64,000 bases of DNA from contig JBKDAM010000160.1 of assembly GCA_046316495.1 (NCBI GenBank), positions 12,826 to 76,825 of the forward strand. Reading direction: 5' to 3'. Under the pieces are notes generated by a model that had not been told where the DNA came from, ran no database searches, and saw only the letters and a list, made by a program, of their open reading frames with translations. The position numbers were made by a program, and so were the translations under genes. Shown piece after piece: positions 44,874-53,583 of this stretch. This DNA is from M3007 sp046316495. Lineage in GTDB: Bacteria; Bacteroidota; Bacteroidia; Chitinophagales; Saprospiraceae. The number at the start of each line of letters is the position of its first letter. Position 1 is the first letter of the stretch.

Positions 44874-44991
44874 CCTAATTATCCCGTGAATAAAAAAGTA
44901 ATCTTGCTGCGTAGAAAAGGTGCGGTTGATTGCGACTACTCCATCTCTCTTCTTAAGCTACTCGAAATGACATGACAAGGGAACATTCTCC

Positions 44992-45696
44992 TTATTTTAG
45001 ATTGCCCATTCCACCATCCACCCGCAATACCTGCCCCGTGATGAAAGCGGATTGTTCAGATAGGAGAAACAGAACGGCATTTGCCATGTCATCAACCGTA
45101 CCAATCTTTCGAAGCGGATGTCGATTAATTGCAGCCAGCTTTTTCTCTTCCGTATTTAGTAAACCTGCCGCTAAAGGAGTGTCTGTTAAGGAGGGAGCGA
45201 TGGCGTTGACGCGAACGGTGGGGGCCACCTCTGCGGCAAGTGCCCGGGTAAGCCCTTCTATGGCTCCTTTTGCTGCAGCAATCCCAGCGTGGAAACTCAT
45301 ACCGGTCTGCACCGCTACGGTACTAAACAATACGATACTACCAGCACCTTCGGCCCGCTTGAGTGCAGGAAAGGCTCGCTGGATGGCAGTGAAGGCACCT
45401 ACCAAGTTGATTTCCAGCTCCTCCCGTAGGGCTGAAGGTGTAATTCTGGAAAAAGGTTTTAACTGAATACTACCAGGACAATATACCAAACCTTGAAGAG
45501 TCGGTGGCAATTCAGCCAACTCAAAATCGCTTTGAAGCACATCCAGAGGATGCCAGCTCGTATTGGGTAAAGCCTCTGGAAGCGGTGTTCTGCTGTAAGC
45601 GTGTACATGAGCACCCTGTGCGCTCAATAACTGCGCTACGCGCCAACCAATTCCGTGCGAAGCACCGATTACGGCAATATGTTGTTCTTTAAACAT
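44992..45696 (-). CDS. Short-chain dehydrogenase/reductase-like protein lacking the catalytic Tyr
   Basis: 234 residues with the SDR Rossmann fold. The cofactor motif is GASHGIG (11-17), and the C-terminal segment PLRKIGTVDDMANAVLFLLSEQSAFITGQVLRVDGG is typical. The catalytic triad normally reads S..Y-x3-K. Here Ser125 (LFST) and Lys143 (AAAKGA) are present, but the Tyr position (139) is Ile, in HAGIAAAK. Without Tyr it may be a non-classical reductase, or use another donor such as His136. The nucleotide motif is intact. It is monocistronic in a 152-bp to 92-bp flanked slot; the substrate is unknown. Confidence 0.82.
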   Translation of the reverse strand: MFKEQHIAVIGASHGIGWRVAQLLSAQGAHVHAYSRTPLPEALPNTSWHPLDVLQSDFELAELPPTLQGLVYCPGSIQLKPFSRITPSALREELEINLVGAFTAIQRAFPALKRAEGAGSIVLFSTVAVQTGMSFHAGIAAAKGAIEGLTRALAAEVAPTVRVNAIAPSLTDTPLAAGLLNTEEKKLAAINRHPLRKIGTVDDMANAVLFLLSEQSAFITGQVLRVDGGMGNLK

Positions 45697-45788
45697 CAGG
45701 TGTTTGTTTTAGTAAATAATCATGAAGGCCATATGTGCCTCTACTTGACTCAACAAACACCCTAAATTCGAAAAGAGTTTTAAAAAAA

Positions 45789-46385
45789 TTACTGTTGTTG
45801 CTGTGCATTCAGCAATTGCAACACCTGGCGGGTAATATCCAAGCTGTCATTGGTCAACAATACTTGCCCACCTCCGCGTGCGTACGACAGAATGTAATCG
45901 TAGCCAATCTGACTTTGGAGGTTTTTCAACTGCGTTTCAATATTGGCAATCAAATCATTGGCAGCTTTGGATTCTTGTTCTGAAAGTTGCTTGGTTAAGC
46001 GCGCTTCCTCCTCTGCCAAAGCTTGGGCACGCTTCATCAGCGCATCGTATTCAGGCTGCAACTGAGCAGGTGAATAATTTCCGCTTGCATCCTTTTGCTT
46101 GAAAGCGGCCATATCCTTTTCCAAATCCTGTTGTTTGGAGATCAAGCTGTTTTCTGCGCTTTTAATGCGTTGTTCAAGTGCCGCTTTCTGATCCTTGTAC
46201 CATTGATAGTTGGCAAATAGCGTATCGGTATTCACATAGGCAATCTTAACACCTCCTCCACTGAGGGCAGCTGGTGGAACAATTGCTTCCGGCGCGGTAC
46301 TTTTTCCTCCCGAAAAATGTAGGTAATAAAGTATGCCTACTAGAACAAAAAGCAGGCCGTTCAACACTAAAGAGCTATTTTTCAT
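45789..46385 (-). CDS. OmpH/Skp-family periplasmic chaperone
   Basis: 198 residues. A membrane-anchor or signal sequence (SLVLNGLLFVLVGILYYL, about 4-21) precedes the conserved KIAYVNTDTLFANYQW segment and a long coiled coil (about 70-165) rich in Glu, Lys and Gln, then the TNDSLDITRQVLQLLNAQ tail. Skp proteins hold unfolded outer membrane proteins in the periplasm. The uncleaved-looking anchor suggests that it may stay tethered to the inner membrane. Its TACTTTTG promoter element is 26 nt upstream. bamA is not adjacent. Confidence 0.9.
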   Translation of the reverse strand: MKNSSLVLNGLLFVLVGILYYLHFSGGKSTAPEAIVPPAALSGGGVKIAYVNTDTLFANYQWYKDQKAALEQRIKSAENSLISKQQDLEKDMAAFKQKDASGNYSPAQLQPEYDALMKRAQALAEEEARLTKQLSEQESKAANDLIANIETQLKNLQSQIGYDYILSYARGGGQVLLTNDSLDITRQVLQLLNAQQQQ

Positions 46386-46410
46386 TTCAAATACAATTTA
46401 TTATACCCCG

Positions 46411-46418
46411 CAAAAGTA
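46411..46418 (-). promoter_or_regulatory. -7 promoter element for the OmpH gene
   Basis: TACTTTTG on the minus strand, 25 nt before the ATG. No clear TTG at 19 nt. Confidence 0.45.
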
Positions 46419-46502
46419 AGATATCCCATGGAAAAAATAGGATTCCAGTCGGCTTTCTGTCAGTTCCGCTAAAACCATAACCATTCAAAGCGGTTTTGAA
46501 AC

Positions 46503-46510
46503 TACCTTTG
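46503..46510 (+). promoter_or_regulatory. -7 promoter element of the TPR lipoprotein gene, suggesting a leaderless mRNA
   Basis: TACCTTTG followed by five nucleotides and the ATG at 46516, the same geometry as hemB. No TTG at the 19-nt position. Confidence 0.45.
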
Positions 46511-46515
46511 CAGTC

Positions 46516-47553
46516 ATGAAACGGTTTTTATCTCCTTCATTGGTCCTTGTCAGCGCTCTTGCGCTCTTTCTGTCCCTGTTGTGGTCTGCCTGTGGCAACC
46601 AAGAGTCGGGGAACTCAACCGCCACACCTGGGGTAGACCCGGAAATCAGTCAACTTAACGCGCAGATTGAGGCAGACCCCAAGAATCCCCAACTCTACTA
46701 CCAACGCGGCCGGTTATACTGGGAACGCGAAGGTTACGACGAAGCCATGGCAGATGCTATTCGAGCACTGGATCTTGACTCGCTCCAACCCGTTTACTAC
46801 CACCTATTGGCCGATGCTCTCCTTGACTATGGCCGACCCAATGACTCCAAACGAGCTCTAGAGGTATTGGAAAAAGCTTGCTTGCTCTTCCCCGAAGATG
46901 AACTCACCTGGCTAAAAACCAGCGAATTCTACCTAATCGTCCGAAAATACGGCGAAGCACTTCAAAAGCTGGACCATATCCTTCAACGGGATCCCCAGAA
47001 CGCAGAGGCGTATTTCATGTCTGGAAGAGTTGCGCTTGATAAAGGAGATACGCTCCGAGCAATCAAATCCCTGCAAAAATCCGTAACGATCGATGCAGAA
47101 AACAAAGATGCCTGGATCTTTCTTGGCCGTATTTTTTCCAACAAGGGCAATGTACAAGCACTCCAATATTTTGATAATGCCCTGCGACTCGATTCTACGG
47201 ACGTACAAGTCAAAGAGTACAAAGCTGGCTATTACAAGGCAAAAGGCGACTACAAGAAAGCCTTTGACCTCTACCGTGGATTAGTGGTAGAACATCCAGA
47301 CTACTCCAATGCCTACTTCGATATGGGCCTGATGTACCTCGAACAAGATTCGATCCAGCGCGCGTATGAACACTTTGATCGGGCGGTGCGTACTGACCCA
47401 CTTTTTGTCATCGCCTATTATTACAGAGGAGTAGCCTCCGAAGCAGGCGGAAATCTTAAAAGTGCCATTGAAGATTACCGGCAAGCAGCGAGCATGTCTC
47501 CCAATCTACCCGAACCCAAGGAAGCCCTTAAACGATTAAACGTGCAGCAATAA
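46516..47553 (+). CDS. TPR-repeat lipoprotein
   Basis: 345 residues. It has a lipoprotein signal (hydrophobic LVLVSALALFLSLLWSAC, lipid Cys near 26), a short Ser/Thr linker, then seven or so TPRs to the end: NPQLYYQRGRLYWEREGYDEAMADAIRALDLD is the first, and others follow every 34 to 36 residues. It is probably a periplasmic or outer membrane scaffold; the partner is unknown. The next gene's ATG overlaps its stop as TAATG, so the two are translationally coupled. GldC lies shortly after, so a link to gliding or secretion is possible but not shown. Confidence 0.85.
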   Translation: MKRFLSPSLVLVSALALFLSLLWSACGNQESGNSTATPGVDPEISQLNAQIEADPKNPQLYYQRGRLYWEREGYDEAMADAIRALDLDSLQPVYYHLLADALLDYGRPNDSKRALEVLEKACLLFPEDELTWLKTSEFYLIVRKYGEALQKLDHILQRDPQNAEAYFMSGRVALDKGDTLRAIKSLQKSVTIDAENKDAWIFLGRIFSNKGNVQALQYFDNALRLDSTDVQVKEYKAGYYKAKGDYKKAFDLYRGLVVEHPDYSNAYFDMGLMYLEQDSIQRAYEHFDRAVRTDPLFVIAYYYRGVASEAGGNLKSAIEDYRQAASMSPNLPEPKEALKRLNVQQ

Positions 47554-48074
47554 TGACGCCCGAACCCACTCAACCGCTGGCAGACACCAGCGTGCTCCCC
47601 TCTAATGGAGCTACCAAACAAACTCCCATATCCTCCACCAGCACCTTGTTCTGGAGGATATTTGTCCCCGTCTTCAGCACCGTTATCTTGACGGGCTTTT
47701 TACTGGCCTTTTGGCTGATTTCAGAAGACGATTTATACCTTTCCTTCCCTGCTTTGTATGCCCGAATTGGCATCACCTTGCTCTGGGCTGCTTGGATTTT
47801 TTTCCTCTCCCGTACCCTTTGGCTCCTTAAACGAATCGATGCCGATAGCGTACATTTATTTGTAACCGACTACTGGACCACTGTCCGGTATCCATGGACA
47901 GATGTGGAAAAATATACAGAAACCCGCCGATTAGGACGTACCATTGGCCACTTCCACCTCAAAGCAGCCGGCCGATTCGGAAAAACAATTTCCATTCTTC
48001 CTGCGCGGCACCAAAAGCAATGGATGAGCGACCATGGGCTTGACCACTTACGCTCAAATACACCTTCTATTTAA
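47553..48074 (+). CDS. Hypothetical membrane protein with two helices
   Basis: 173 residues. A polar N terminus (about 1-30, rich in Pro, Ser, Thr) is followed by two membrane helices (about 32-54, IFVPVFSTVILTGFLLAFWLI, and 65-88, IGITLLWAAWIFFLSRTLWLL), then a soluble domain with WTTVRYPWTDVEKYTETRRLG that looks like a PH-like bacterial membrane domain. I do not recognise a named family. Its ATG overlaps the stop of the TPR lipoprotein gene (TAATG), and gldC follows 30 bp later, so all three are likely one operon. Confidence 0.7.
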   Translation: MTPEPTQPLADTSVLPSNGATKQTPISSTSTLFWRIFVPVFSTVILTGFLLAFWLISEDDLYLSFPALYARIGITLLWAAWIFFLSRTLWLLKRIDADSVHLFVTDYWTTVRYPWTDVEKYTETRRLGRTIGHFHLKAAGRFGKTISILPARHQKQWMSDHGLDHLRSNTPSI

Positions 48075-48104
48075 ACGACGTATTCAATCAGTACTTAGCT
48101 TTTT

Positions 48105-48461
48105 ATGCAAAACGAACAAATTGCCCACATCAGTGATATTAAAATACGGGTTGGACTTGACGGTGAAAAAATGCCTGTTCACATCGACTGGGCAACTTCT
48201 GACATGCACCCGGACGGAGTGACCGAGGAGTGCAAGGCCATGTTCATCGCTCTTTTTGACAAAAACCACCGGGATACGCTCCGAATTGACCTCTGGACAA
48301 AGGAAATGCAGGTGATTGAAATGGACCGCTTCGTCTATCAGGTCTTACAATCGCTCAGCCAAACTTATTTGCGAGCCACCAACAATAAAGAAATGGCCGA
48401 AGACATGGCTCGATTCGCTCAATATTTTGGAGAAAAAACAGAAATAGTGCCCAAAACATAA
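48105..48461 (+). CDS. gldC: Gliding motility protein GldC
   Basis: 118 residues with the family's pattern: SDIKIRVGLDGEKMPVHIDWATSD near the N terminus, then KAMFIALFDKNHRDTLRIDLWTKEMQVIEMDRFVYQVLQSL and a helical C terminus. GldC belongs to the Bacteroidota gliding/T9SS gene set; it is a small soluble protein whose absence slows but does not abolish gliding in Flavobacterium. It is probably expressed with the TPR lipoprotein and membrane protein upstream. The rest of the gld/spr genes are not in the window. Confidence 0.9.
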   Translation: MQNEQIAHISDIKIRVGLDGEKMPVHIDWATSDMHPDGVTEECKAMFIALFDKNHRDTLRIDLWTKEMQVIEMDRFVYQVLQSLSQTYLRATNNKEMAEDMARFAQYFGEKTEIVPKT

Positions 48462-48503
48462 TCCCTTCCTGTAACGCCTGTTTGATACCACCTTTTCCTG
48501 CGC

Positions 48504-49454
48504 ATGAAAACTTGGACACTTACCCTTAACCCGGCCCTAGACAAAAGCACTTCCGTGGATCGGATGATTCCAGAACAAAAACTACGCTGTTCTGCTCTTC
48601 AAACAGATGCCGGAGGCGGTGGGATAAATGTTTCAAAAGGAATTCACCGTTTGGGGGGAGAAAGCTGTGCCGTGTTTCCAATTGGTGGACATACTGGCGC
48701 CCAACTCAAGGCATTGGTGGAGGAGGAGGGTATTACTACTAAAACAGTGTCTGTTCGAGGGGACACCCGTGAAAATATTTCTGTATCGGAAGAGAGTACA
48801 CACTTTCAGTATCGCTTCACCCTGCCCGGTGCTGAAATGAGCCTGCAGGAGGCAAATGCTTGTCTGGAGTTAATCCGCGCTCATCGCCCCGAAATACTCA
48901 TTGCTTCCGGCAGCCTTCCCCCTGGGCTACCCAGCCATTATTACGAGGAAGTCGCCAAACTTGCCCTGGAATCGGGCTCCCGGTTAATCCTGGACACCTC
49001 CGGTCCGGCTTTGGAAGCAGCTGCTAACATCGGTGTTTATCTGCTCAAACCCAATCTTGGAGAATTGAGTGCGCTGGTGGGCGCTGAAGAACTAGCAATG
49101 AACCAAGTAGATGATGCCGCAATGTCTATTATTGAACAAGGAAAATGTGAGGTCATAGTTGTTTCCCTTGGGCCTCAAGGTGCTTTTTGGGCGGATAAAA
49201 ATGGATTCGAACACATTCCAGCTCCTACGGTCAAAAAACAAACCACCGTTGGAGCCGGTGACAGCATGGTAGCGGGCATGGCCTGGGCCCTCAGCCAAGG
49301 AAAATCTTTGCGGGAAATGGTCCAAATGGGGGTTGCTTGTGGCTCCGCAGCTACTATGAACAGTGGTACGCGACTCTTCCAGCCCGAACAGGCCTTCGCT
49401 TTGTACAATTGGATCCAAAAGTACGGCCAACAGTATCGTTTCACCGATTTTTAA
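48504..49454 (+). CDS. PfkB-family sugar kinase (1-phosphofructokinase / hexose-phosphate kinase type)
   Basis: 316 residues. The N-terminal LNPALDKSTSVDR and the GGGGINVSKGIHRLGG signature (about 38-53) match the 1-phosphofructokinase/tagatose-6-phosphate kinase branch; the C-terminal anion-hole signature TVGAGDSMVAGMAWAL (about 247-262) holds the catalytic Asp. It phosphorylates a sugar phosphate with ATP. No fructose PTS is nearby, so Pfk-2-like glycolytic use is as likely as fructose use. rnhB starts 3 bp after its stop. Confidence 0.9.
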   Translation: MKTWTLTLNPALDKSTSVDRMIPEQKLRCSALQTDAGGGGINVSKGIHRLGGESCAVFPIGGHTGAQLKALVEEEGITTKTVSVRGDTRENISVSEESTHFQYRFTLPGAEMSLQEANACLELIRAHRPEILIASGSLPPGLPSHYYEEVAKLALESGSRLILDTSGPALEAAANIGVYLLKPNLGELSALVGAEELAMNQVDDAAMSIIEQGKCEVIVVSLGPQGAFWADKNGFEHIPAPTVKKQTTVGAGDSMVAGMAWALSQGKSLREMVQMGVACGSAATMNSGTRLFQPEQAFALYNWIQKYGQQYRFTDF

Positions 49455-49457
49455 GCC

Positions 49458-50102
49458 ATGTTGGAGGCCTTCCATACTCCTGGAAAAATAGAAGCCGGTT
49501 GTGACGAAGCCGGACGAGGTTGCCTAGCCGGACCTGTGGTGGCCGCTGCAGTAGTGCTCCCTCCCGACTTTTACCATCCTCTCCTGAATGATTCCAAAAA
49601 AATAAGTGAAAAACACCGAGACCTGCTCCGAACCGTCATCGAAAAAGAAGCCCTCTACTGGGCTGTTAGCCAAGTAGAAGCCGCTGAAATCGATCAAATC
49701 AACATCCTAAAGGCCTCTTTTGCCGGTATGCACCGAGCCCTTGAACAACTTCCAGTCCAACCCGATCTTATCTTGGTGGACGGTAACCGTTTCCCAGCCT
49801 TCCGAAATATCCCCTACCATTGTATCGTGAAAGGGGATGGCAAATTCGCCTCCATCGCTGCCGCCTCCATCTTGGCAAAAACTTGGCGAGATGAACGAAT
49901 GAAACAATTGCATCAGGAATTCCCCGCGTATAACTGGCTGCAAAATAAAGGGTACCCTACCATCGAACACCGGCAAGCCATCGCCCTCCATGGGCCGAGT
50001 CCCTGGCATCGGCTCAGTTTTCAGCTTCTCCCAGAAGATGGCCAGTTAAAGCTGCCTTTTGATGAGTCCAACACGTTAATTCCTCCTTGTAAAAATCAAT
50101 AA
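49458..50102 (+). CDS. rnhB: Ribonuclease HII
   Basis: 214 residues. It removes single ribonucleotides misincorporated in DNA and RNA from RNA-DNA hybrids. The DEAGRG catalytic motif (15-20, GCDEAGRGCLAGP) gives the Asp and Glu ligands; the third Asp is in LILVDGNRFP and the fourth in GDGKFASIAAASILAK. It lacks an N-terminal extension. Spacing of 3 bp from the sugar kinase suggests co-transcription, and mlaE starts 31 bp after it. Nothing is odd. Confidence 0.95.
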   Translation: MLEAFHTPGKIEAGCDEAGRGCLAGPVVAAAVVLPPDFYHPLLNDSKKISEKHRDLLRTVIEKEALYWAVSQVEAAEIDQINILKASFAGMHRALEQLPVQPDLILVDGNRFPAFRNIPYHCIVKGDGKFASIAAASILAKTWRDERMKQLHQEFPAYNWLQNKGYPTIEHRQAIALHGPSPWHRLSFQLLPEDGQLKLPFDESNTLIPPCKNQ

Positions 50103-50133
50103 ATCGGATTTTTTACCGACCTTTGGCACCTCG

Positions 50134-50883
50134 ATGGAAAAGTACAACTACATATACCACGTCGGCAGGTACATCAATATGATGGGCCACGCAATGAGCC
50201 GCCCAGAAAAATTTTCCATGTACTGGAAAGAGACCGCACGCCAAATGAATGAAATTGGGGTAGGATCTCTCATCATTGTGTGCCTAATCTCCGTATTTAT
50301 CGGTGCCGTTGCAGCCCTGCAGTTTGCCTACCAGCTGGATGGCCAGTTGATCCCGACCTATTACATCGGGTACATCGTGCGCGACCTAGCCATCATCGAG
50401 CTTTCTCCCACCTTTACTTGCTTGGTACTCGCAGGAAAAGTAGGTTCCAATATGGCTGCTGAAATTGGCGGAATGCGACAAAAAGAGCATATTGACGCCA
50501 TGGAGGTTATGGGGGTTAACACTGCTAATTACCTTATTACCCCAAAAATCATCGCAGCGGTCTTTACCATCCCCTTGCTGGTGACCCTCTCCGCATTCGT
50601 AGCAATTCTGGGTGGCTATTTGGCTGCCGTTCCCACTGGATACCTCACCGATGATGAGTACCTCCGTGGGCTGCGTTCTTTTTTTATGGAGCGAAATGTC
50701 TCCATGATGTATGTAAAAGCCCTGGTTTTTGCCTACATCCTAACGAGTGTATCGTGTTATCAAGGCTATCACGTCAAAGGCGGAAGCATAGAGCTTGGAC
50801 AAGCGAGCACCCGCGCAGTGGTATTCAGCGATATCCTGATCTTATTGGCCGACTACCTGATCGTAGTCATTATGGCCCCTTAA
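50134..50883 (+). CDS. mlaE: MlaE-family lipid ABC transporter permease
   Basis: 249 residues with five or six membrane helices. The family signature is the cytoplasmic-loop helix AAEIGGMRQKEHIDAMEVMGVN and the region LAGKVGSNMAAE before it. MlaE permeases move phospholipids between inner and outer membranes together with an ATPase (MlaF) and a substrate-binding MlaD. Neither gene is adjacent; the next gene is smpB after a 115-bp gap, so the partners lie elsewhere or this operon is split. It is preceded by rnhB with 31 bp between. Confidence 0.92.
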   Translation: MEKYNYIYHVGRYINMMGHAMSRPEKFSMYWKETARQMNEIGVGSLIIVCLISVFIGAVAALQFAYQLDGQLIPTYYIGYIVRDLAIIELSPTFTCLVLAGKVGSNMAAEIGGMRQKEHIDAMEVMGVNTANYLITPKIIAAVFTIPLLVTLSAFVAILGGYLAAVPTGYLTDDEYLRGLRSFFMERNVSMMYVKALVFAYILTSVSCYQGYHVKGGSIELGQASTRAVVFSDILILLADYLIVVIMAP

Positions 50884-50998
50884 CTATTCCTTCTCGACAC
50901 GATGTAGGGCAACCCTATTTTCTGGAACCTTTTTCCAGAAAAAGAAGTTTACCTCCAACCGCTTGAAAGCAGCATTCTGATTTCGCAGCCGCAACAAT

Positions 50999-51475
50999 AT
51001 GGCAAAAAAAAGAGTAAATATTGAGATCGTCAACCGAAAAGCATCCTTTGAATACCGCTTCATTCAAGAGTTTGATGCTGGTGTGATGCTGACCGGAACC
51101 GAAATCAAAAGCCTCCGAGCAGGCAATGCCAACCTCACTGATGCCTGGTGCCTGGTGGAACGCGGAGAGGTCTGGATAAAAAACATGTTCATTGCCGAAT
51201 ATGAACACGGCACTAGCAGTAACCACGAAACGCGACGCAGCCGAAAATTGCTCCTCCGAAAAGCAGAAATCAATAAACTGGAAAAAAAAGCCAAAGAAAA
51301 AGGGTACACAGTTGTTCCAATCAAAATCTTTTTCTCAGAACGAGGTCTAGCCAAAATCAGAATCGCCCTTGCAACCGGTAAAAAAGAATTTGATAAACGG
51401 GAAACCATTAAAGAACGGGAAAATAAACGAGAGCTCGACCGGGTTCAAAAAATTGTAAAAAGCAGGCAACTATGA
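50999..51475 (+). CDS. smpB: SsrA-binding protein SmpB
   Basis: 158 residues. SmpB binds tmRNA and delivers it to stalled ribosomes for trans-translation. The start (VNIEIVNRKASFEYRF), the GTEIKSLRAGNANLTDAW segment and the basic C-terminal tail (KKEFDKRETIKERENKRELDRV) are all canonical. The ssrA gene itself is not visible in the window. It overlaps the following PAP2-like gene by 4 nt (ATGA), so the two are translationally coupled. Confidence 0.96.
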   Translation: MAKKRVNIEIVNRKASFEYRFIQEFDAGVMLTGTEIKSLRAGNANLTDAWCLVERGEVWIKNMFIAEYEHGTSSNHETRRSRKLLLRKAEINKLEKKAKEKGYTVVPIKIFFSERGLAKIRIALATGKKEFDKRETIKERENKRELDRVQKIVKSRQL

Positions 51476-52131
51476 ACCGCTTCCTAGCTCACTTTCTATC
51501 CGCAGTTGGGCATCCCCTTTTTATTCTGACCTACGTGCTGCTGCTCATGCTGGCCATTAACCCGTATGCCTTTGGCGTCGGAAGCATGACAGACCAACGA
51601 GCAGTTCTACTCCTCTTAGGTGTCTTTTTTACTACCGCTTTTATCCCCGGAATCGGAGTTGCCCTGATGAAATTACTAGGATTTGCTAAATCCTGGCAGC
51701 TGGCAGACAAGCAGGAACGTATCGGCCCGTTTATTTTGACTGGGGTTTTCTACATCTGGCTGTTCAAAAATCTACATAGTGCTGGGCAAACCCCATTGAT
51801 CTATACCGCTTTTGTACTGGGCGCTACCATTTCCCTGTTTCTCTGTTTTATCATCAATATTTTCGAAAAAATTAGCGTGCATGCAGCTGGTGCGTCCGGG
51901 CTCGTCACAATGCTCGCTATTCTACCCCTGAAATGGCCAGAAGCAGGTCAAATGGCCAGCCTCGCAGGCTGGGAATTCAGCTGGCCAATCTTACTCTCCA
52001 TCGGGGTAATAGTGGCAGGCGATATTGGAGTGGCACGACTAGAACTTGGGGCACATTCCCCATCTGAACTCTACCGAGGTTATGTGGCTGGAGCTCTCTC
52101 CATTATAGTCGCAGTTATCCTGTTGGTCTGA
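51472..52131 (+). CDS. PAP2-like integral membrane protein with altered motifs
   Basis: 219 residues and about six membrane helices. The PAP2 phosphatase fold is suggested by three spaced motifs: K-x-x-R-x-x-P in ADKQERIGPF (near 75-84), SVHAAG where PSGH would be (near 139-144), and ARLELGAHSPSELYRG for the SR-x5-H-x3-D motif (about 189-204), with R, H and Glu instead of Asp. Lipid-phosphate phosphatase activity is possible but the altered residues make it doubtful. Its start overlaps the smpB stop. The convergent sugar transferase is 25 bp away. I hold the family at moderate confidence. Confidence 0.6.
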   Translation: MNRFLAHFLSAVGHPLFILTYVLLLMLAINPYAFGVGSMTDQRAVLLLLGVFFTTAFIPGIGVALMKLLGFAKSWQLADKQERIGPFILTGVFYIWLFKNLHSAGQTPLIYTAFVLGATISLFLCFIINIFEKISVHAAGASGLVTMLAILPLKWPEAGQMASLAGWEFSWPILLSIGVIVAGDIGVARLELGAHSPSELYRGYVAGALSIIVAVILLV

Positions 52132-52155
52132 TCATACCCCAGAACAGAAATGGGA

Positions 52156-53580
52156 CTATTTACCTTCTCCTTTCAAAAGCACCAGAGCTGTGTAAAACAT
52201 AATTTTAAAATCCAGCGCCAATGACATGTTTTCTATATAAAGCAGATCAAATTTGAGGCGCTCCAGCATTTGCTCTACATTAGAAGCGTATCCGTACTTT
52301 ACCTGCCCCCAAGAAGTGATCCCCGGACGCACCTTCAACAAGTGCTTATAATGGGGGTTTTGTTCCATTATTTTTTCAATATAGTATGCCCGCTCTGGAC
52401 GAGGGCCTACCAAGGACATATCACCCACCAGGACATTCCAAAAATTGGGAAGCTCGTCCAAGCGGTATTTGCGCATCACATTGCCCCAAGGAGTTACCCT
52501 AGGATCTGCGTCTCCTTGTGACAATTGAGGCCCATGGCGCTCCGCATCCACATACATAGATCGAAACTTAATGATATGAAAAGGCTTTTGATGCCACCCA
52601 ATACGTTCTTGACGATAAAAAACAGGACCCGGAGAAGACCACTTTACTCGTACAATAATATATAAGAATAAAGGAGACAATAATAGCAACGCCAGAAAAC
52701 TCACCAATAAATCAATCATCCGCTTCACCACGCGTTGCCATTTAGGCATTAATTCTTGACGGACTTCAATCAGAACAGCTCCGTATAAATGGCTCATTTT
52801 GACTGTCCCAAGTAAAATATCATACATGTCAGGAATGATTTTGACCAAAACCTGGAAATCAAAATCAAACAAAACATTCAAAATAGACCGCACTTTGTTG
52901 TGTTCAGAAGTCTCCACTGCAATAATTGCTTCCTCTACTTCATATTGTCTGATTACATCAGCCAAATCCGGAATATTTCCCACCCTCGGTAAAAATGCGG
53001 CCAAGGGTTGCTCCTGCCCGCCATTGGTATCTAAATAACCAATGAACCGATACCCAAGGCCCTTCGGCCGACTAATAATATCGTTGTATAAGTCAAGAGC
53101 ATTCTGGTTGCCACCAATAATTAAGGTATTGAACGTTATTTTTCCCGCTTTTAACCGCCTACTCGCCCGGGTAAGTAAAATCATACGGGAGGTGGAAGTT
53201 AAAAGAAAATGAAAACAAAACAGGACCAAAAAAGAGCGGTAATAGGAATGGTAGTCCCGTACCACATCATCTAATACCAGCGCAAAAAACAGAAAAACAA
53301 CCCCAAAAAAACTCAAAAAGAAATTTCGAGATAAGGTCTGCAGACGAGAAAGCCGGTAAATATCAAGATAATGATCGTAAATGGCATATAACAACACCCA
53401 GCCAGTTGGCACAATTAGAATCCCGAGAAAAAAATTGGGGTCCGACTGCGCAGCTTTCCAGGGATCTGCCCCCTCGCTCATCTTACGCCAGGCAAAAAAT
53501 AGGGCCCAAGCCAGCATGGCCATCAGAAAATCGGCCAGAGCATAATATAAGGTGTGACGTTGACGAATTTTTTTTGACAA
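52156..53580 (-). CDS. Polyprenyl-phosphate sugar-1-phosphate transferase (WbaP/WcaJ-like)
   Basis: 474 residues. An N-terminal region with four to five helices is followed by a Rossmann-like CoA-binding domain (TLIIGGNQNALDLYND and on) and the C-terminal bacterial sugar transferase domain: a further helix near 290-310, then KFRSMYVDAERHGPQLSQGDADPRVTPWG, RKYRLDELPNFWNVLVGDMSLVGPRPE. The last part holds the catalytic Asp-Glu pair (DE in RLDELP). It starts exopolysaccharide or O-antigen subunits on undecaprenyl phosphate. No glycosyltransferases follow. It begins 3 bp after dprA ends, an unusual pair. Confidence 0.92.
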   Translation of the reverse strand: MSKKIRQRHTLYYALADFLMAMLAWALFFAWRKMSEGADPWKAAQSDPNFFLGILIVPTGWVLLYAIYDHYLDIYRLSRLQTLSRNFFLSFFGVVFLFFALVLDDVVRDYHSYYRSFLVLFCFHFLLTSTSRMILLTRASRRLKAGKITFNTLIIGGNQNALDLYNDIISRPKGLGYRFIGYLDTNGGQEQPLAAFLPRVGNIPDLADVIRQYEVEEAIIAVETSEHNKVRSILNVLFDFDFQVLVKIIPDMYDILLGTVKMSHLYGAVLIEVRQELMPKWQRVVKRMIDLLVSFLALLLLSPLFLYIIVRVKWSSPGPVFYRQERIGWHQKPFHIIKFRSMYVDAERHGPQLSQGDADPRVTPWGNVMRKYRLDELPNFWNVLVGDMSLVGPRPERAYYIEKIMEQNPHYKHLLKVRPGITSWGQVKYGYASNVEQMLERLKFDLLYIENMSLALDFKIMFYTALVLLKGEGK

Positions 53581-53583
53581 AAC

